Source: Streptomyces sp. XY006 (GTDB taxonomy: Bacteria > Actinomycetota > Actinomycetes > Streptomycetales > Streptomycetaceae). From it: a stretch of 64,000 nucleotides of DNA. The notes under the pieces were generated by a model. The model had not been told where the DNA came from. It worked only from the letters and a program-made list of their open reading frames with translations, and did no database searches. Below are positions 24,054-34,338 of this stretch, piece by piece. Numbering within the stretch: the first letter of the stretch is position 1; the number at the start of each line of letters is the position of its first letter. The translations under genes and the position numbers were made by a program. The stretch spans positions 62,001 through 126,000 of the forward strand of contig NZ_NOKT01000026.1 in NCBI RefSeq assembly GCF_002237655.1, written 5' to 3'.

Positions 24054-24935
24054 GTGAGCGAGCACGTCGAGTGGGGCGACGCGGAGAGCCCGGCCCCGGC
24101 GGCCACCGCCGCCGTCACTCCCGCCGACGCCGCCGACGCGGCCCGGCTCGTGTCCTTCGGGCTGCAGCCCAAGCTGCAGCCCGCCCGCGACCAGGAGTAC
24201 GCGGACCTGCTGCGGCGCTACCGCGAGGACCCGCCGTTCGCGCGGCTCGCCGACGCCGTGGCGACCGGTCTCGGCCTGATCGTGCTGGAGGTGTCCCCAC
24301 GCGCGGGCATGGCCGTGACCGCCGCCGAGGACTCGGTGTTCGCCGTCCGCATGGGGGACTACGCGCGTCGTACGTCCGCCGACGGCGGCGACCGCTTCCT
24401 CCACGGACTGGCCCATCTCGCCGTCGCCGCCATGGCGTTCCCCCGGCCCGAGGACCTCGCCGACGACGGCTACATCGGCCGTGTCACGGTCAACGGCGTC
24501 GACGCCTTCGTGCGCCAGGCCTGCCGCCGCCTGGAGGAACGCGCCGCCGAGCAGGGCGAGAACACCGACCCGGCCACCGACGCGCCCGGCCTGGAGGCAG
24601 CCTGGCGGATCTGGGTGCGGCGCAGCGCGACCGGCGCCACCAAGGACGCGCGCCGGCTCGCCGGTTCCACCACCGGCATCGTCGCCAAGGCCGTCGCCTT
24701 CCTCACCGACTCCGGCTTCCTCCAGCGCACCGGCGACGACAACGGCGGCACGTACCGCACCACCGCCCGCTACCAGCTCCAGGTCCGCGACCTGGCCGGC
24801 AGCGCAGCCCTCGCCGAGCTGCTGGAACTGGGCGTCGTCCCGGTCACCGACGGCACCCCGACGCTGCTGCCGCCCGAGGAGGGCGACGACCTGGACCTGG
24901 TCGCCGACGCCGGGCTGCCGTTCCACTCCTCCTGA
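24054..24935 (+). CDS. MukE/JetB-like (kite-type) subunit of an SMC complex
   Basis: A 293-residue protein between the kleisin-like and SMC-like genes, the position and size of MukE, MksE or JetB. It is hydrophilic with an acidic C-terminus ('EEGDDLDLV'). A likely winged-helix core includes 'STTGIVAKAVAFLTDSGFLQ' and 'NGGTYRTTARYQLQVRDL', which reads like an HTH plus wing. No catalytic residues are seen. AAGGAG is 8 bases before the GTG start. As a kite protein it would dimerise and bind the kleisin to bridge the ATPase heads. The assignment rests mainly on context. Confidence 0.62.
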   Translation: MSEHVEWGDAESPAPAATAAVTPADAADAARLVSFGLQPKLQPARDQEYADLLRRYREDPPFARLADAVATGLGLIVLEVSPRAGMAVTAAEDSVFAVRMGDYARRTSADGGDRFLHGLAHLAVAAMAFPRPEDLADDGYIGRVTVNGVDAFVRQACRRLEERAAEQGENTDPATDAPGLEAAWRIWVRRSATGATKDARRLAGSTTGIVAKAVAFLTDSGFLQRTGDDNGGTYRTTARYQLQVRDLAGSAALAELLELGVVPVTDGTPTLLPPEEGDDLDLVADAGLPFHSS

Positions 24936-24998
24936 ACACCCTCACTTGAGCACCCCCACCTGAACCCCCCACCTGACGAAGACTTACGAGAGTCCGCC

Positions 24999-27900
24999 AT
25001 GTACGAGCTGTCCCGCGTCCGCCTCTACTCCATCGGGCCCGCCGGTGCGCGCTACGCCGACACCGTGCTCGACCTGCGGGGCGTGGGCGAGATCGTGCCC
25101 GACCCCGCGCCCACGCAGGCGGAGTTCTTCGAAGAGGAGCCGGTCGGCCCGCCGCGTCGTCCCGCCCCCGCGGGCGTGCTGTTCCTGGAGAACGGCGGTG
25201 GCAAGTCGGTGCTGCTCAAGCTGATCTTCTCCGTGATGCTGCCCGGCCACCGCAACACCCTCGGCGGCGCCAGCTCCGGCGTGCTGCGCAAGTTCCTCCT
25301 CGCCGACGACTGCGGGCACGTCGCGCTGGAGTGGCAGCACGTGCTGACCGGCGAGTGCGTCGTCGTCGGCAAGGTCAGCGAATGGCGCGGCCGGCAGGTC
25401 TCCAACGACCCGCGCAAGTTCGCCGAGGCCTGGTATTCCTTCCGCCCCGGTCCCGGACTGAGCCTGGACAACCTCCCCGTCGCCGAGTCCACCGCCGTAC
25501 GGCCCCCGGCCGAGGGGCAGTCGGGGGCGCGCGGCCGGCGCCGCACGATGAAGGGCTTCCGCGACGCCCTCACCGAGGCGGGCAGGACCTACCCGCACCT
25601 GGAGGTGCACTGGGAGGAGATCCACGACCGCTGGATCGAGCACCTCGGCGAGCTCGGCCTCGACCCCGAACTCTTCCGCTACCAGCGCGAGATGAACGCC
25701 GACGAAGGCGAGGCCGCCGGACTCTTCGCCGTCAAGAAGGACGCCGACTTCACCGACCTGCTGCTGCGTGCCGTCACCGACACGCGGGACACCGACGGGC
25801 TCGCCGACCTGGTCAGCGGCTTCGGCAACAAGCTGGGCCGGCGCGCCGAGCTGATGGCCGAACGCGACTTCACCGCCGGCTCCGTCGACCTGCTGGGACG
25901 CATCGTCGAGGCCGCCGAGGCCCGCTCACGTGCCCGGGAGGTCCACACGGCGGCCGAGCGCCGCACCCGCACCCTCGCCCGCCGGCTCTCCGCGCGCGGC
26001 GTGCAGGAACGGGCCCGCGCCGCCGACCTCGCCCAGCGCGTGACCGCCGCCGCCTACGCCGTCACGCACGCCGAGGCGGCCCGCGAGCGCAGCGCGCTGA
26101 TCTCCGCCGAACTCGCCTACCGGCACGCCTCCCTGGCCCTCGCGGCGGCGGAGAAGTCCGCCGCCGCGCAAAAGCGCGAACTCGCCGACGCCCGCACGCT
26201 GTACTCGGCCTGGCAGGCCGCCGAGGCCGTGCTGCGCCACCGCGCCGCCGCCGACCGCGTCGCGCGCGTGTCCGCCGCGATCCAGGAGGCGGAGCGGGAC
26301 GCCGCCCCGGCGCTGGCCGCCCGCGCCAAGGCCGCCGTCGACCTCGTCCGGGCCCTGCACGCCGCCGCGGAGAAGGCCGAGCAGCACGCCAACGAGGAGG
26401 AGGAGCGCTCCGCCGCCCTCCAGGAGGTCAGCGACGCCGCCTACCGGGACTCCACCGCCGCGGCCACCCAGGCCCAGCGCGCCCGCAGCGAGATCGGCCA
26501 CCTCAAGCAGCGCCTCGCCGAGGTCGAGCAGGAGACCGCCGAGGCCGTCCGGGCCGGCTGGCTCGACGACAGCGCGCCGGACGCCGACCCGGCCCGCGCG
26601 GCCCTCGCCGCCAGCGACGCCGAGAAGACCGCCGTGGCGGCCTGGGACTCCGCCCGCGAGGCCGCCCGCCGCGCCGCGGAGCACGCGCGCGAGGCCGCCG
26701 CCACCGAGACCCGGGCCGAACTGACCGCGGCCCGCGCGGCCGACGCGGCCACGGCCGCCGAGCGTGCCTACGAGGCCGAGCGCCGCACCGCCGAGGCGCT
26801 GGCCCGCGAGGAGCGGCTGGCGGAGCTGCTCGGCCTGGCCCCCGAAGCACTGACCCCCGAAGCGCGCCCGGGCATCCCGCAGCCCCGCCACGGCACGGAC
26901 GGTGAGCCTCCCGCCCCGCCCGCCGGAGCGGAACAGGGGCTCGGCCCCGAGGAGCTCGACCGCTGCGCCGACGACCTGCGCGAACTCCTCGACGACGCCG
27001 TCTCCTCCGCCGAACGGCAGCTGTTCGACCTGCGCACGGCCGCCGCCGACGACGCCCGCATCCTGGGCGCCCTCGGTGACGGCGGGCTGCTGCCGCCCGG
27101 CCCGGACGTGCTCGCCACGGTCGAGTTCCTCGGCGAGCACGGCATCCCCGCCCTGCCGGGCTGGCGCTACCTCGCCCAGGCCGTCGACCCGGCCGACCAC
27201 GCACGCGTGCTGGCCGCCCGGCCCGAGCTCGTCGACGGCGTGATCATCACCGACCCCGGCTCGCACGCCCGCGCCCGGGAGGCACTGGGCGACGCCGCGC
27301 TGCTGCCCCGCTCCGCCGTGGCCGTCGGCACCGCCGCCGCCCTGCTCGCCCCGACCCCCGCCCCGGACAGCGACGACGGCGACGTGTTCCTGGTGCCGCC
27401 GAACCCGGCCATGCACGACGAGCACGCCGCCGACGAGGAACGGCAGGCGCTGCGCGCCCGGGCCACCGAGCGGGACGAGGAGATCCGCACGCTCGCCGCC
27501 CGGCTCGGCAAGGACCGCGAACTGGCCGCCCGGCTCGCCTCCTGGCGCACCGGCTGCCCCGCCGGCCGGCTGACCGAACTGGCACAGGCGGCGCACGACA
27601 CACGCGCCTTCGCCGAGGAGTCCGAGGCCGAGCTGGCCGAGGCCCGCACCGTCCGCGCCGAGGCCGACGAGGCCGCCACCGAGGCGGCCCGCGTCCGCGA
27701 CGAGCGGCAGGAGACCGCCCAGAAGGCCCGCCGCTCCGCCGACGCCCTCGCCGGGCTCGCCTTCCGGCTGCGCGAGCGCGCCGGCTGGCAGGTCAAGCTG
27801 CGCGAACTGGCCGACGAGGCCGCCGAGTCCGAGGCGGGCGCCCAGGCCTGCCTGGAGCGGGCACGGGCCGCCGACGAGGACCGGCGCGCCGCCCAGCGCG

Positions 27901-29651
27901 CCGCCGACGACGCCCGCCGCACCGCGCGCGCCCTGCGCGCCGAGCGCTCCGAGATCGCCGGCGCCCCCGACGACGTGCCCGAGGACGACACGGACACCCC
28001 CAAGACGTCCCTGCCCGCGCTGCGCGAGGCCTACCGGGCCGCCTCCCAGGTGTACGAGAAGGTCGGGGTGGGCGCCGACCTGCGCGCCGAACAGGCCCGC
28101 GCGGAGAGCGACGAGAGCGCGGCCCGCGCGGAGCTGGACCGGCTGAGCAACAAGGTCCGCACACGCGCGGAGCAGCTCCTCGAATCCCCCGACGGCTCCG
28201 ACGGCCCCAGCCGCCAGGCCGCCGCCGCCCGGGCCGAGGAGCTGGTGCAGCTCCTGGAGACCCGGATGTCGACCGCGAGCGAGCAGCTCGGCCGGCTGCG
28301 CGGCGAGGCCGAACGGCTCGCTCCCGAGGACGGCGAGGCCCACACCGACCTCCCCGAGGAACTGCGGCCGCGCGACGCCGAGCACGCGCAGACCCTGCTG
28401 CGCACCGCCACGGCGGAACTCGCCTCCCACACCGAGGCGCTGCACCAGGCCCGCGAGGCGCACGCCGAGCTTCTCGACGCCCACCGCGCCGCCGAGGACG
28501 CGGCGAGCGGCTTCGACGAGATCGCGGCGATGCTCCGCGACCTGCTGCGCGAGCACACCACCGAGGAGGAGCAGGAGGAGACCGAGCCGTACCCCGGCAG
28601 CCCGGAGGAGGCCCGGCAGTCCGCCGCCGAGGCCCGCCGGTCGCTGCGCGGCTGCGCCGCCGACCTGTCCGCGGCCGAGGCCGCCGTACGCGAGGCCAGT
28701 GACGTCCTCGTCCGGCACGCCAACTCCACACGCTACGAACAGGTCCGCACCCCGGCCCGGCAGCAGATCCGCGAACTGCCCGCCGCCGCGCTGCCCGAGC
28801 ACGCCCAGAAGTGGGCGGACGCCTTCGCCCCCCGGCTCCGCGTCCTCACCGACGAGCTGGAGCAGCTGGAACGCAACCGCGACTCGATCGTGGACCGGCT
28901 GCGCGGTCTGGTCGAATCGGCCCTGGCCACCCTGCGCTCCGCACAGCGGCTCTCCCGGCTGCCCGAGGGCCTCGGTGAGTGGTCGGGTCAGGAGTTCCTG
29001 CGCATCCGCTTCGAGGAGCCCGACCAGGCCACGCTCACCGAGCGGCTCGGCGAGGTCATCGACGAGGCGACCCGCGCGGCCGTGAAGAAGAACTCCGACC
29101 TGCGGCGCGACGGCATGTCCCTGCTGCTGCGCGGGGTGGCCGCCGCGCTGCAGCCCAAGGGCGTGGCCGTCGAGATCCTCAAACCGGACGCGGTGCTGCG
29201 TGCCGAGCGCGTGCCCGTCGGGCAGATGGGCGACGTCTTCTCCGGCGGCCAGCTGCTCACCGCCGCCATCGCCCTGTACTGCACGATGGCCGCGCTGCGC
29301 TCGAACGACCGGGGCCGCGACAAGCACCGGCACGCGGGCACGCTGTTCCTTGACAACCCCATCGGCCGCGCCAACGCCACGTACCTGCTGGAACTGCAGC
29401 GGGCGGTGTCGGACGCCCTCGGTGTCCAGCTCCTGTACACCACGGGCCTGTTCGACACCACCGCACTGGCCGAGTTCCCCCTGGTCATCCGGATGCGCAA
29501 CGACGCCGACCTCAGGGCGGGCCTGAAGTACATCAGCGTCGAGGAGCACCTCCGCCCGGGCCTGCCGCAGCAGCCCCAGGCGGGGGAGGCGGTCCACAGC
29601 GAGATCACGGCGACCAGGATGTACAAACGCCCGGCGTCCGCGACGCCCTAG
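24999..29651 (+). CDS. Giant SMC-like ATPase (MukB/MksB/JetC-like)
   Basis: A 1550-residue coiled-coil ATPase. The N-terminal head has a P-loop, 'LENGGGKS' (K69). Long Ala/Glu/Arg-rich heptad regions (about 290-650 and 820-1330) flank a globular hinge-like block around 650-810. The C-terminal head carries the ABC signature 'FSGGQ' (1414-1418) and Walker B 'TLFLDNP' (D1452). Two deviations stand out: the first P-loop Gly is Leu, and the residue after the Walker B Asp, normally the catalytic Glu, is Asn (N1453). This architecture is that of bacterial condensin-like proteins which extrude DNA loops or recognise plasmids. No JetD/MksG nuclease follows: the next gene is a convergent choline oxidase. 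The ATG at 24999 is preceded by GAGAG. Confidence 0.8.
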   Translation: MYELSRVRLYSIGPAGARYADTVLDLRGVGEIVPDPAPTQAEFFEEEPVGPPRRPAPAGVLFLENGGGKSVLLKLIFSVMLPGHRNTLGGASSGVLRKFLLADDCGHVALEWQHVLTGECVVVGKVSEWRGRQVSNDPRKFAEAWYSFRPGPGLSLDNLPVAESTAVRPPAEGQSGARGRRRTMKGFRDALTEAGRTYPHLEVHWEEIHDRWIEHLGELGLDPELFRYQREMNADEGEAAGLFAVKKDADFTDLLLRAVTDTRDTDGLADLVSGFGNKLGRRAELMAERDFTAGSVDLLGRIVEAAEARSRAREVHTAAERRTRTLARRLSARGVQERARAADLAQRVTAAAYAVTHAEAARERSALISAELAYRHASLALAAAEKSAAAQKRELADARTLYSAWQAAEAVLRHRAAADRVARVSAAIQEAERDAAPALAARAKAAVDLVRALHAAAEKAEQHANEEEERSAALQEVSDAAYRDSTAAATQAQRARSEIGHLKQRLAEVEQETAEAVRAGWLDDSAPDADPARAALAASDAEKTAVAAWDSAREAARRAAEHAREAAATETRAELTAARAADAATAAERAYEAERRTAEALAREERLAELLGLAPEALTPEARPGIPQPRHGTDGEPPAPPAGAEQGLGPEELDRCADDLRELLDDAVSSAERQLFDLRTAAADDARILGALGDGGLLPPGPDVLATVEFLGEHGIPALPGWRYLAQAVDPADHARVLAARPELVDGVIITDPGSHARAREALGDAALLPRSAVAVGTAAALLAPTPAPDSDDGDVFLVPPNPAMHDEHAADEERQALRARATERDEEIRTLAARLGKDRELAARLASWRTGCPAGRLTELAQAAHDTRAFAEESEAELAEARTVRAEADEAATEAARVRDERQETAQKARRSADALAGLAFRLRERAGWQVKLRELADEAAESEAGAQACLERARAADEDRRAAQRAADDARRTARALRAERSEIAGAPDDVPEDDTDTPKTSLPALREAYRAASQVYEKVGVGADLRAEQARAESDESAARAELDRLSNKVRTRAEQLLESPDGSDGPSRQAAAARAEELVQLLETRMSTASEQLGRLRGEAERLAPEDGEAHTDLPEELRPRDAEHAQTLLRTATAELASHTEALHQAREAHAELLDAHRAAEDAASGFDEIAAMLRDLLREHTTEEEQEETEPYPGSPEEARQSAAEARRSLRGCAADLSAAEAAVREASDVLVRHANSTRYEQVRTPARQQIRELPAAALPEHAQKWADAFAPRLRVLTDELEQLERNRDSIVDRLRGLVESALATLRSAQRLSRLPEGLGEWSGQEFLRIRFEEPDQATLTERLGEVIDEATRAAVKKNSDLRRDGMSLLLRGVAAALQPKGVAVEILKPDAVLRAERVPVGQMGDVFSGGQLLTAAIALYCTMAALRSNDRGRDKHRHAGTLFLDNPIGRANATYLLELQRAVSDALGVQLLYTTGLFDTTALAEFPLVIRMRNDADLRAGLKYISVEEHLRPGLPQQPQAGEAVHSEITATRMYKRPASATP

Positions 29652-29671
29652 GGGCGCGGGGAACTGCGCGA
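29651..29671 (+). repeat. 21-bp dispersed repeat, copy B
   Basis: Identical to 16816-16836; begins with the last base of the SMC-like gene's TAG and lies in the 51-bp gap to the convergent choline oxidase gene. Confidence 0.9.
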
Positions 29672-29702
29672 CCGCCCACGACGGCCGCGCAGCCGCCCAC
29701 GG

Positions 29703-31253
29703 TCAGGCGTCCTCCCGCAGCAGATCCGCGCACTTCTCGCCGATCATCATGGTCGTGATGCACGGGTTGACGGTGACCAGGTCCGGCATCACCGACCCGT
29801 CGGCCACCCGCAGCCCCTCGACCCCCTTGACCCGCAACCGCGCGTCCAAGGGGGCCGACGGATCGTCGTCCGCGCCCATCCTCACCGTGCAGGACGGGTG
29901 GTAGACGGTGTTGTGCGTGGTGCGGATGTAGTCGAGCAGCTCGTCGTCCGTCCGCACCTCCGGCCCGGGGGCCAGTTCCGCTCCCGCCCACCCACTCAGC
30001 GCGGGCTGCCCGGCGATCCGCCGCGCCAGCCTCAGCCCGTACGTCATCACCCGCACGTCGTGGTCGTGGGTGAAGTACCGCGGATCGACCTTCGGCTTGT
30101 CCCGGTAGTCCCGGGTCCGCAGCCGCACGGTCCCGCGTGACCTGGCCCGCGTCACGTTGGGCGTGAGGCAGAACGCGTTTTCCGAGGTGGGGTAGCCGTG
30201 CCGGGCCGTGTTCATGTCGAACGGCACCGAGCCGTAGTGGAACATCAGGTCCGGCCGGTCCAGCCCGGGCGCGGTGTCGTAGAAGATGCCCGCCTCCCAC
30301 CACTGGCTGGAGGTGGTGGTCATGGGCTGCCGGGCCTCCCACATGATCACGCCCTCCGGGTGGTCCTGGAGGTTCTCGCCGACACCGGGCGCGTCCACGA
30401 CCACCTCGACTCCGGTCTCGCGCAGGTGCCCGGCCGGGCCGATGCCCGACAGCATCAGCAGCTTCGGCGAGTCGATCGCCCCGCACGAGACGATCACCTC
30501 GCGCCGGGCCCGTACCGTCCGGGTGTGGATCAGGTCCGGGTCCAGGTACTCGGCGCCCACGCAGCGCCGCCCGTCGAGCACCAGCTTCTTGGCGCGCACG
30601 CCGGTGCGCACCTCCAGGTTGGGCCGCTTGCCGAGGACCGGGTGCAGATAGGCGACCGAGGACGACTGGCGGATGTTGTTCTCGTCGGCGTTGATCTGGA
30701 ACCAGTTGGCGCCCCGGATCACCGTCCGGCCGGTGTTGAAGGGGACGGTGGGGATGCCCGCCTGGGCGCACGCCTCCAGCAGGGCGGTGCCGCACGGGTC
30801 GTCGCTCTTGAGCGTGCGCAGCTTCACCGGGCCGGTGCGGCCGTGGTGGTCGCCGGGCGCGTCGTTGTTCTCCAGCCGCCGGTACAGCGGGAACAGGCCG
30901 GCGGCGCTCCAGCCCGTACAGCCCGCGGCCGCCCAGTCGTCGAGGTCCTCGGCCGGGGCCCAGAAGGCGATGCAGGAATTGTGCGAGGAGCAGCCGCCGA
31001 GCACCTTGGCGCGGGCGTGCCGCAGGAAGCCGTTGCCACGGGCCTGCGGCTCGACCGGGTAGTCCCAGTCGTAGCCGGACTCCAGCAGGCCCATCCAGCG
31101 TTCCAGGCGCAGGACGTCGTCGTCACCGACGTCGCTGGGGCCGGCCTCCAGCACGCACACGGTGACGGCGGGGTCCTCGGAGAGCCGGGCGGCCACCACG
31201 TTGCCCGCGGTGCCGCCACCGACGACGACGTAGTCGAACTCATGCGTACTCAT
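29703..31253 (-). CDS. codA: Choline oxidase (GMC flavoprotein)
   Basis: FAD-dependent oxidation of choline to betaine aldehyde and on to glycine betaine. The 516-residue protein has the dinucleotide motif '[16 protein letters not shown]' and the GMC signature. It also has features that I recognise from Arthrobacter choline oxidase: '[20 protein letters not shown]' (H91 is equivalent to the FAD-linked His), '[11 protein letters not shown]' (substrate Glu), '[18 protein letters not shown]' and '[16 protein letters not shown]' (active-site His). AAGGAGG precedes the ATG. It is the last gene of a seven-gene minus-strand betaine operon. Choline dehydrogenase is the less likely alternative. Confidence 0.92.
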   Translation of the reverse strand: MSTHEFDYVVVGGGTAGNVVAARLSEDPAVTVCVLEAGPSDVGDDDVLRLERWMGLLESGYDWDYPVEPQARGNGFLRHARAKVLGGCSSHNSCIAFWAPAEDLDDWAAAGCTGWSAAGLFPLYRRLENNDAPGDHHGRTGPVKLRTLKSDDPCGTALLEACAQAGIPTVPFNTGRTVIRGANWFQINADENNIRQSSSVAYLHPVLGKRPNLEVRTGVRAKKLVLDGRRCVGAEYLDPDLIHTRTVRARREVIVSCGAIDSPKLLMLSGIGPAGHLRETGVEVVVDAPGVGENLQDHPEGVIMWEARQPMTTTSSQWWEAGIFYDTAPGLDRPDLMFHYGSVPFDMNTARHGYPTSENAFCLTPNVTRARSRGTVRLRTRDYRDKPKVDPRYFTHDHDVRVMTYGLRLARRIAGQPALSGWAGAELAPGPEVRTDDELLDYIRTTHNTVYHPSCTVRMGADDDPSAPLDARLRVKGVEGLRVADGSVMPDLVTVNPCITTMMIGEKCADLLREDA

Positions 31254-31269
31254 GGTCCTCCTTCGGTCC

Positions 31270-32832
31270 TCAGTCGGCCGCCGGCGCGGCGAGGGGAGCG
31301 GGGGCCGTCGCCTCCGAGCGGTGCTCGGCGAGCACGCCGGTGCGGTGCCGCTGGACGAACCAGTAGTAGGCGAAGCCGCCGCCCGCGATGACGGCGACGA
31401 ACAGCACCGCGCCCCAGCGCAGATACCAGTGGTAGGGCTCGGTGGCGTTGTAGACGGCGGCCCGCGGCCAGATCAGGTTCAGCGTCATCGCCCCGCCCCA
31501 CAGCACGGCCAGGATGTTGACCGGCAGGCCCCAGCGGCCCAGCGAGAAGCGGCCCTCGCCCGCGGGCTGCCACCTGCCCCGCAGCCGGGCGACCAGCAGC
31601 GGCACCGTGACGCCCAGGTAGGCGAGGTAGATCATGATGATGCCGATGCTGGTGACGACGGTGAAGATCTGCGGCTGACGGATGTTGACCACCAGGATCG
31701 CCAGCGCCAGGATCCCGATGATCACGGTCGGCAGGACCGGCGTCTGGAACCGGGGATGGCACCTGGCCAGCTTCGCGGACGCCGGCAGGTTGTTGTCGCG
31801 GGCCATCGCGAACGCCAGCCGGACCGCCGCCGTGTGCACCGCCAGCGCGCACACCGTCACCGCGATCAGCACGCACCACAGCATCGCCTTGCCGGCCGTC
31901 GGACCGAGCACGTCCAGCACGATGTACTGCAGACCGTCCGTGGAGAGCTTCTCGCCGTTCAGAGTGGACACGCTCATCAACGCGAGCAACAGGATCAACC
32001 CGCCCAGGATGAACGACGCGACGATCGCCCGGATGATCGCCCGGGGCGCGTTGCGGGTCGGGTTGAGCGATTCCTCGCCGAGCGAGGCGGCGGTGTCGAA
32101 GCCGTACATGACGTACGCCGAGGCCAGCGAGGCCACCAGGAAGGCGCCCAGGTACCCGTTGCCGTAGCCCGCCCCGGTGCCGTGCGTCTCCATGACGACC
32201 TGGGGGCCGCGGGTGATGTGGACGGCGAACAGGACGATCAATACGACGGTGGCGATCAACTCGATGAACACGCCCGCCGTGTTGATCCGGGCCATCAGCT
32301 TGACGCCGAAGGCGTTCACCAGGGTCGTGAACAGGATCAACACCGCGGCCAGGATGACCGCGTTGGTCGCCACGTCGTACGTACCGGTGCCGTCTCCCAC
32401 GAACTGGAAGAACGACGAGATCTGCGGCAGCGTCAACTGGTAGGCCAGCGCCACGGCCGATATGGACACGATCGAGGCGATCAGCATCATCCAGCCGGCG
32501 AGCCAGCCGAGGTGCGGATTGCCGATCTTCTTCGACCAGTTGTAGACGGAACCGGCCACGGGATAGCGGGCGGCGAGCTCCGCGAAGCACAACGCGACCA
32601 TGAACTGGCCGGCGAAGACCATCGGCCACGACCACCAGTAGGCGGGGCCGCCGCTGCCGTAGCCGAAGTAGAAGAGCTGGAACGTTCCGGTCAGGATGGA
32701 GATGTAGCTGATGCCGGCGGCGAAGGTGTGGAAGTTGCCGAGGGTGCGTTTCAGCTCGGGTCTGTAGCCGAACTCGGTCAGTTCGGCGTCGTCGTCGCCG
32801 TGGGTGTCGGTGGACTGCGCGGCTTGTCTCAT
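31270..32832 (-). CDS. APC-superfamily permease, probable choline/amine importer
   Basis: A 520-residue amino acid-polyamine-organocation carrier with 12 hydrophobic helices. Typical motifs are '[20 protein letters not shown]' in the first half and '[20 protein letters not shown]' near helix 6, a signature of the ACT subgroup that includes the yeast choline carrier Hnm1 and bacterial amine permeases. The hydrophilic N-terminus and C-terminal tail are cytoplasmic. Its place between choline oxidase (17 bp downstream) and betaine aldehyde dehydrogenase (39 bp upstream) makes choline or a related quaternary amine the likely substrate. Confidence 0.88.
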   Translation of the reverse strand: MRQAAQSTDTHGDDDAELTEFGYRPELKRTLGNFHTFAAGISYISILTGTFQLFYFGYGSGGPAYWWSWPMVFAGQFMVALCFAELAARYPVAGSVYNWSKKIGNPHLGWLAGWMMLIASIVSISAVALAYQLTLPQISSFFQFVGDGTGTYDVATNAVILAAVLILFTTLVNAFGVKLMARINTAGVFIELIATVVLIVLFAVHITRGPQVVMETHGTGAGYGNGYLGAFLVASLASAYVMYGFDTAASLGEESLNPTRNAPRAIIRAIVASFILGGLILLLALMSVSTLNGEKLSTDGLQYIVLDVLGPTAGKAMLWCVLIAVTVCALAVHTAAVRLAFAMARDNNLPASAKLARCHPRFQTPVLPTVIIGILALAILVVNIRQPQIFTVVTSIGIIMIYLAYLGVTVPLLVARLRGRWQPAGEGRFSLGRWGLPVNILAVLWGGAMTLNLIWPRAAVYNATEPYHWYLRWGAVLFVAVIAGGGFAYYWFVQRHRTGVLAEHRSEATAPAPLAAPAAD

Positions 32833-32871
32833 GGGCGGTTCCTCAATGGGTGTTCCCTGGGGCCGGTTCGG

Positions 32872-34338
32872 TCAGTCGAACCAACCCTGAGGGGTGGGGC
32901 GGGTGTTGCGCCAGATGTGCTTCGTCTCGCGGTACTCGGCGAGCCCCGCGGGCCCGAGTTCGCGTCCGAATCCGGACTGCTTGAATCCGCCCCACTCCGC
33001 CTGCGGGACGTAGGGGTGGTAGTCGTTGATCCAGACCGTGCCGAGCCGCAGCCGGGCCGCGACCCGGGCCGCGCGGGCCTCGTCGCTCGTCCACACCGCC
33101 CCGGCGAGGCCGTAGACCGTGTCGCCGGCCAGGCGCAGGGCCTCGTCCTCGCTGGTGAACCGTTCGACGGTGAGGACCGGTCCGAAGGACTCCTCCCGGA
33201 CCACGGACATGCCGGCGGTGCACTCGTCGAGCACCGTCGGCAGGTAGTAGAAGCCGTCCGCCAGGTCCGGACGGTCCGGGCGCGCCCCGCCGCAGCGCAG
33301 CACGGCGCCCTCCGCCAGGCCGCGGGCCACGTACTGCTCGACCTTGGCGCGGTGCGCCGCCGAGATCAGCGGCCCGGTCCGCGCCCGCTCGTCGAACGGC
33401 CCGCCCAGCCGGATGGCCCGCGCCCGGCGGACGAGCTCGTCGACGAACCGGTCGTGCAGGGAGTCCTCCACGAGCAGCCGCGCCCCGGCCGAGCACACCT
33501 GCCCGGAGTGCAGGAAGACCGCGGTCAGCGCCATGTCGACGGCCGCCTCGAAGCCGGCGTCGGCGAAGACGATGTTCGGGTTCTTGCCGCCCAGTTCCAG
33601 CGCCAGTTTCTTGACCGTCCCGGCGGCGGCCGCCATCAGCCGGCGGCCGGTGTGCAGGCCCCCCGTGAAGGAGAGCAGGTCCACGTCCGGATGGTCGGCG
33701 AGCGGGGCGCCCGCCTCCGGCCCGGCGCCCAGGACCAGGTTCCCGGCACCCGGCGGAAGCCCGGCCTCGGCCAGCAGCCGGAGCAGGTGGATCGCGGTGT
33801 GCGGGGTGAGCTCGCTCGGCTTGAGCACGAAGGTGGCGCCCGCCGCCAGGGCCGGGGCGACCTTCCAGGCCGTCTGCAGCAGCGGGTAGTTCCAGGGGGT
33901 GATGAGACCGCACACCCCGACCGGCTCGTACACCACCCGGCTGTCCACGTCCGCCCGGCCGGTGTCCACCACCCGGCCGGTCTCGCCGGCCACCAGCCGC
34001 CCGAAGTAGCGGAAGCAGTGCGCGACGTCGTCGATGTCGTAGCGGCTCTCGACGAGCCGCTTGCCCGTGTCCAGGGACTCGGCGCGGGCGAGGGCCTCCT
34101 TGTCCCGCAGCAGCAGGTCCGCCACGCGCAGCAGCAGATCGCCGCGCTCCTGGGCCGGGGTCCGCGGCCAGGGCCCTTCGTCGAAGGCCCGGCGGGCCGC
34201 GGCGATCGCTTCCCCCGTGTCCTTGCCGCCCGCCTCGTCCACGACCCCGACCGGGGAGCCGTCGGCCGGGCAGCGGATCTCACGGGTGCGCCCGTCGAGC
34301 GCGGCCCGCCACTCACCGCCGATGAACAGGTCCGGCAT
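32872..34338 (-). CDS. betB: Betaine aldehyde dehydrogenase
   Basis: NAD(P)-dependent oxidation of betaine aldehyde to glycine betaine. The 488-residue ALDH-fold protein has 'TPWNYPLLQTAWKVAPALAA', cofactor loop 'SFTGGLHTGRR', general base E249 in 'LELGGKNPN' and nucleophile C282 in 'SGQVCSAG', so the active site is intact. Near the C-terminus 'NDYHPYVPQAEWGGFKQSG' matches the betaine-aldehyde subfamily. The ATG at 34338 starts the conserved region and overlaps the end of the Rieske oxygenase gene by 26 bp. A longer in-frame extension upstream only shadows that gene. Since choline oxidase can itself complete both steps, this enzyme may act on aldehyde that escapes. Confidence 0.92.
   Translation of the reverse strand: MPDLFIGGEWRAALDGRTREIRCPADGSPVGVVDEAGGKDTGEAIAAARRAFDEGPWPRTPAQERGDLLLRVADLLLRDKEALARAESLDTGKRLVESRYDIDDVAHCFRYFGRLVAGETGRVVDTGRADVDSRVVYEPVGVCGLITPWNYPLLQTAWKVAPALAAGATFVLKPSELTPHTAIHLLRLLAEAGLPPGAGNLVLGAGPEAGAPLADHPDVDLLSFTGGLHTGRRLMAAAAGTVKKLALELGGKNPNIVFADAGFEAAVDMALTAVFLHSGQVCSAGARLLVEDSLHDRFVDELVRRARAIRLGGPFDERARTGPLISAAHRAKVEQYVARGLAEGAVLRCGGARPDRPDLADGFYYLPTVLDECTAGMSVVREESFGPVLTVERFTSEDEALRLAGDTVYGLAGAVWTSDEARAARVAARLRLGTVWINDYHPYVPQAEWGGFKQSGFGRELGPAGLAEYRETKHIWRNTRPTPQGWFD

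Noticed and set aside
25926-29597. 1223-codon open frame antisense to the SMC-like gene
   Set aside because: Gly/Ala/Leu-rich composition typical of a frame opened by third-position GC bias; no domain, and the plus-strand frame has clear ATPase motifs.
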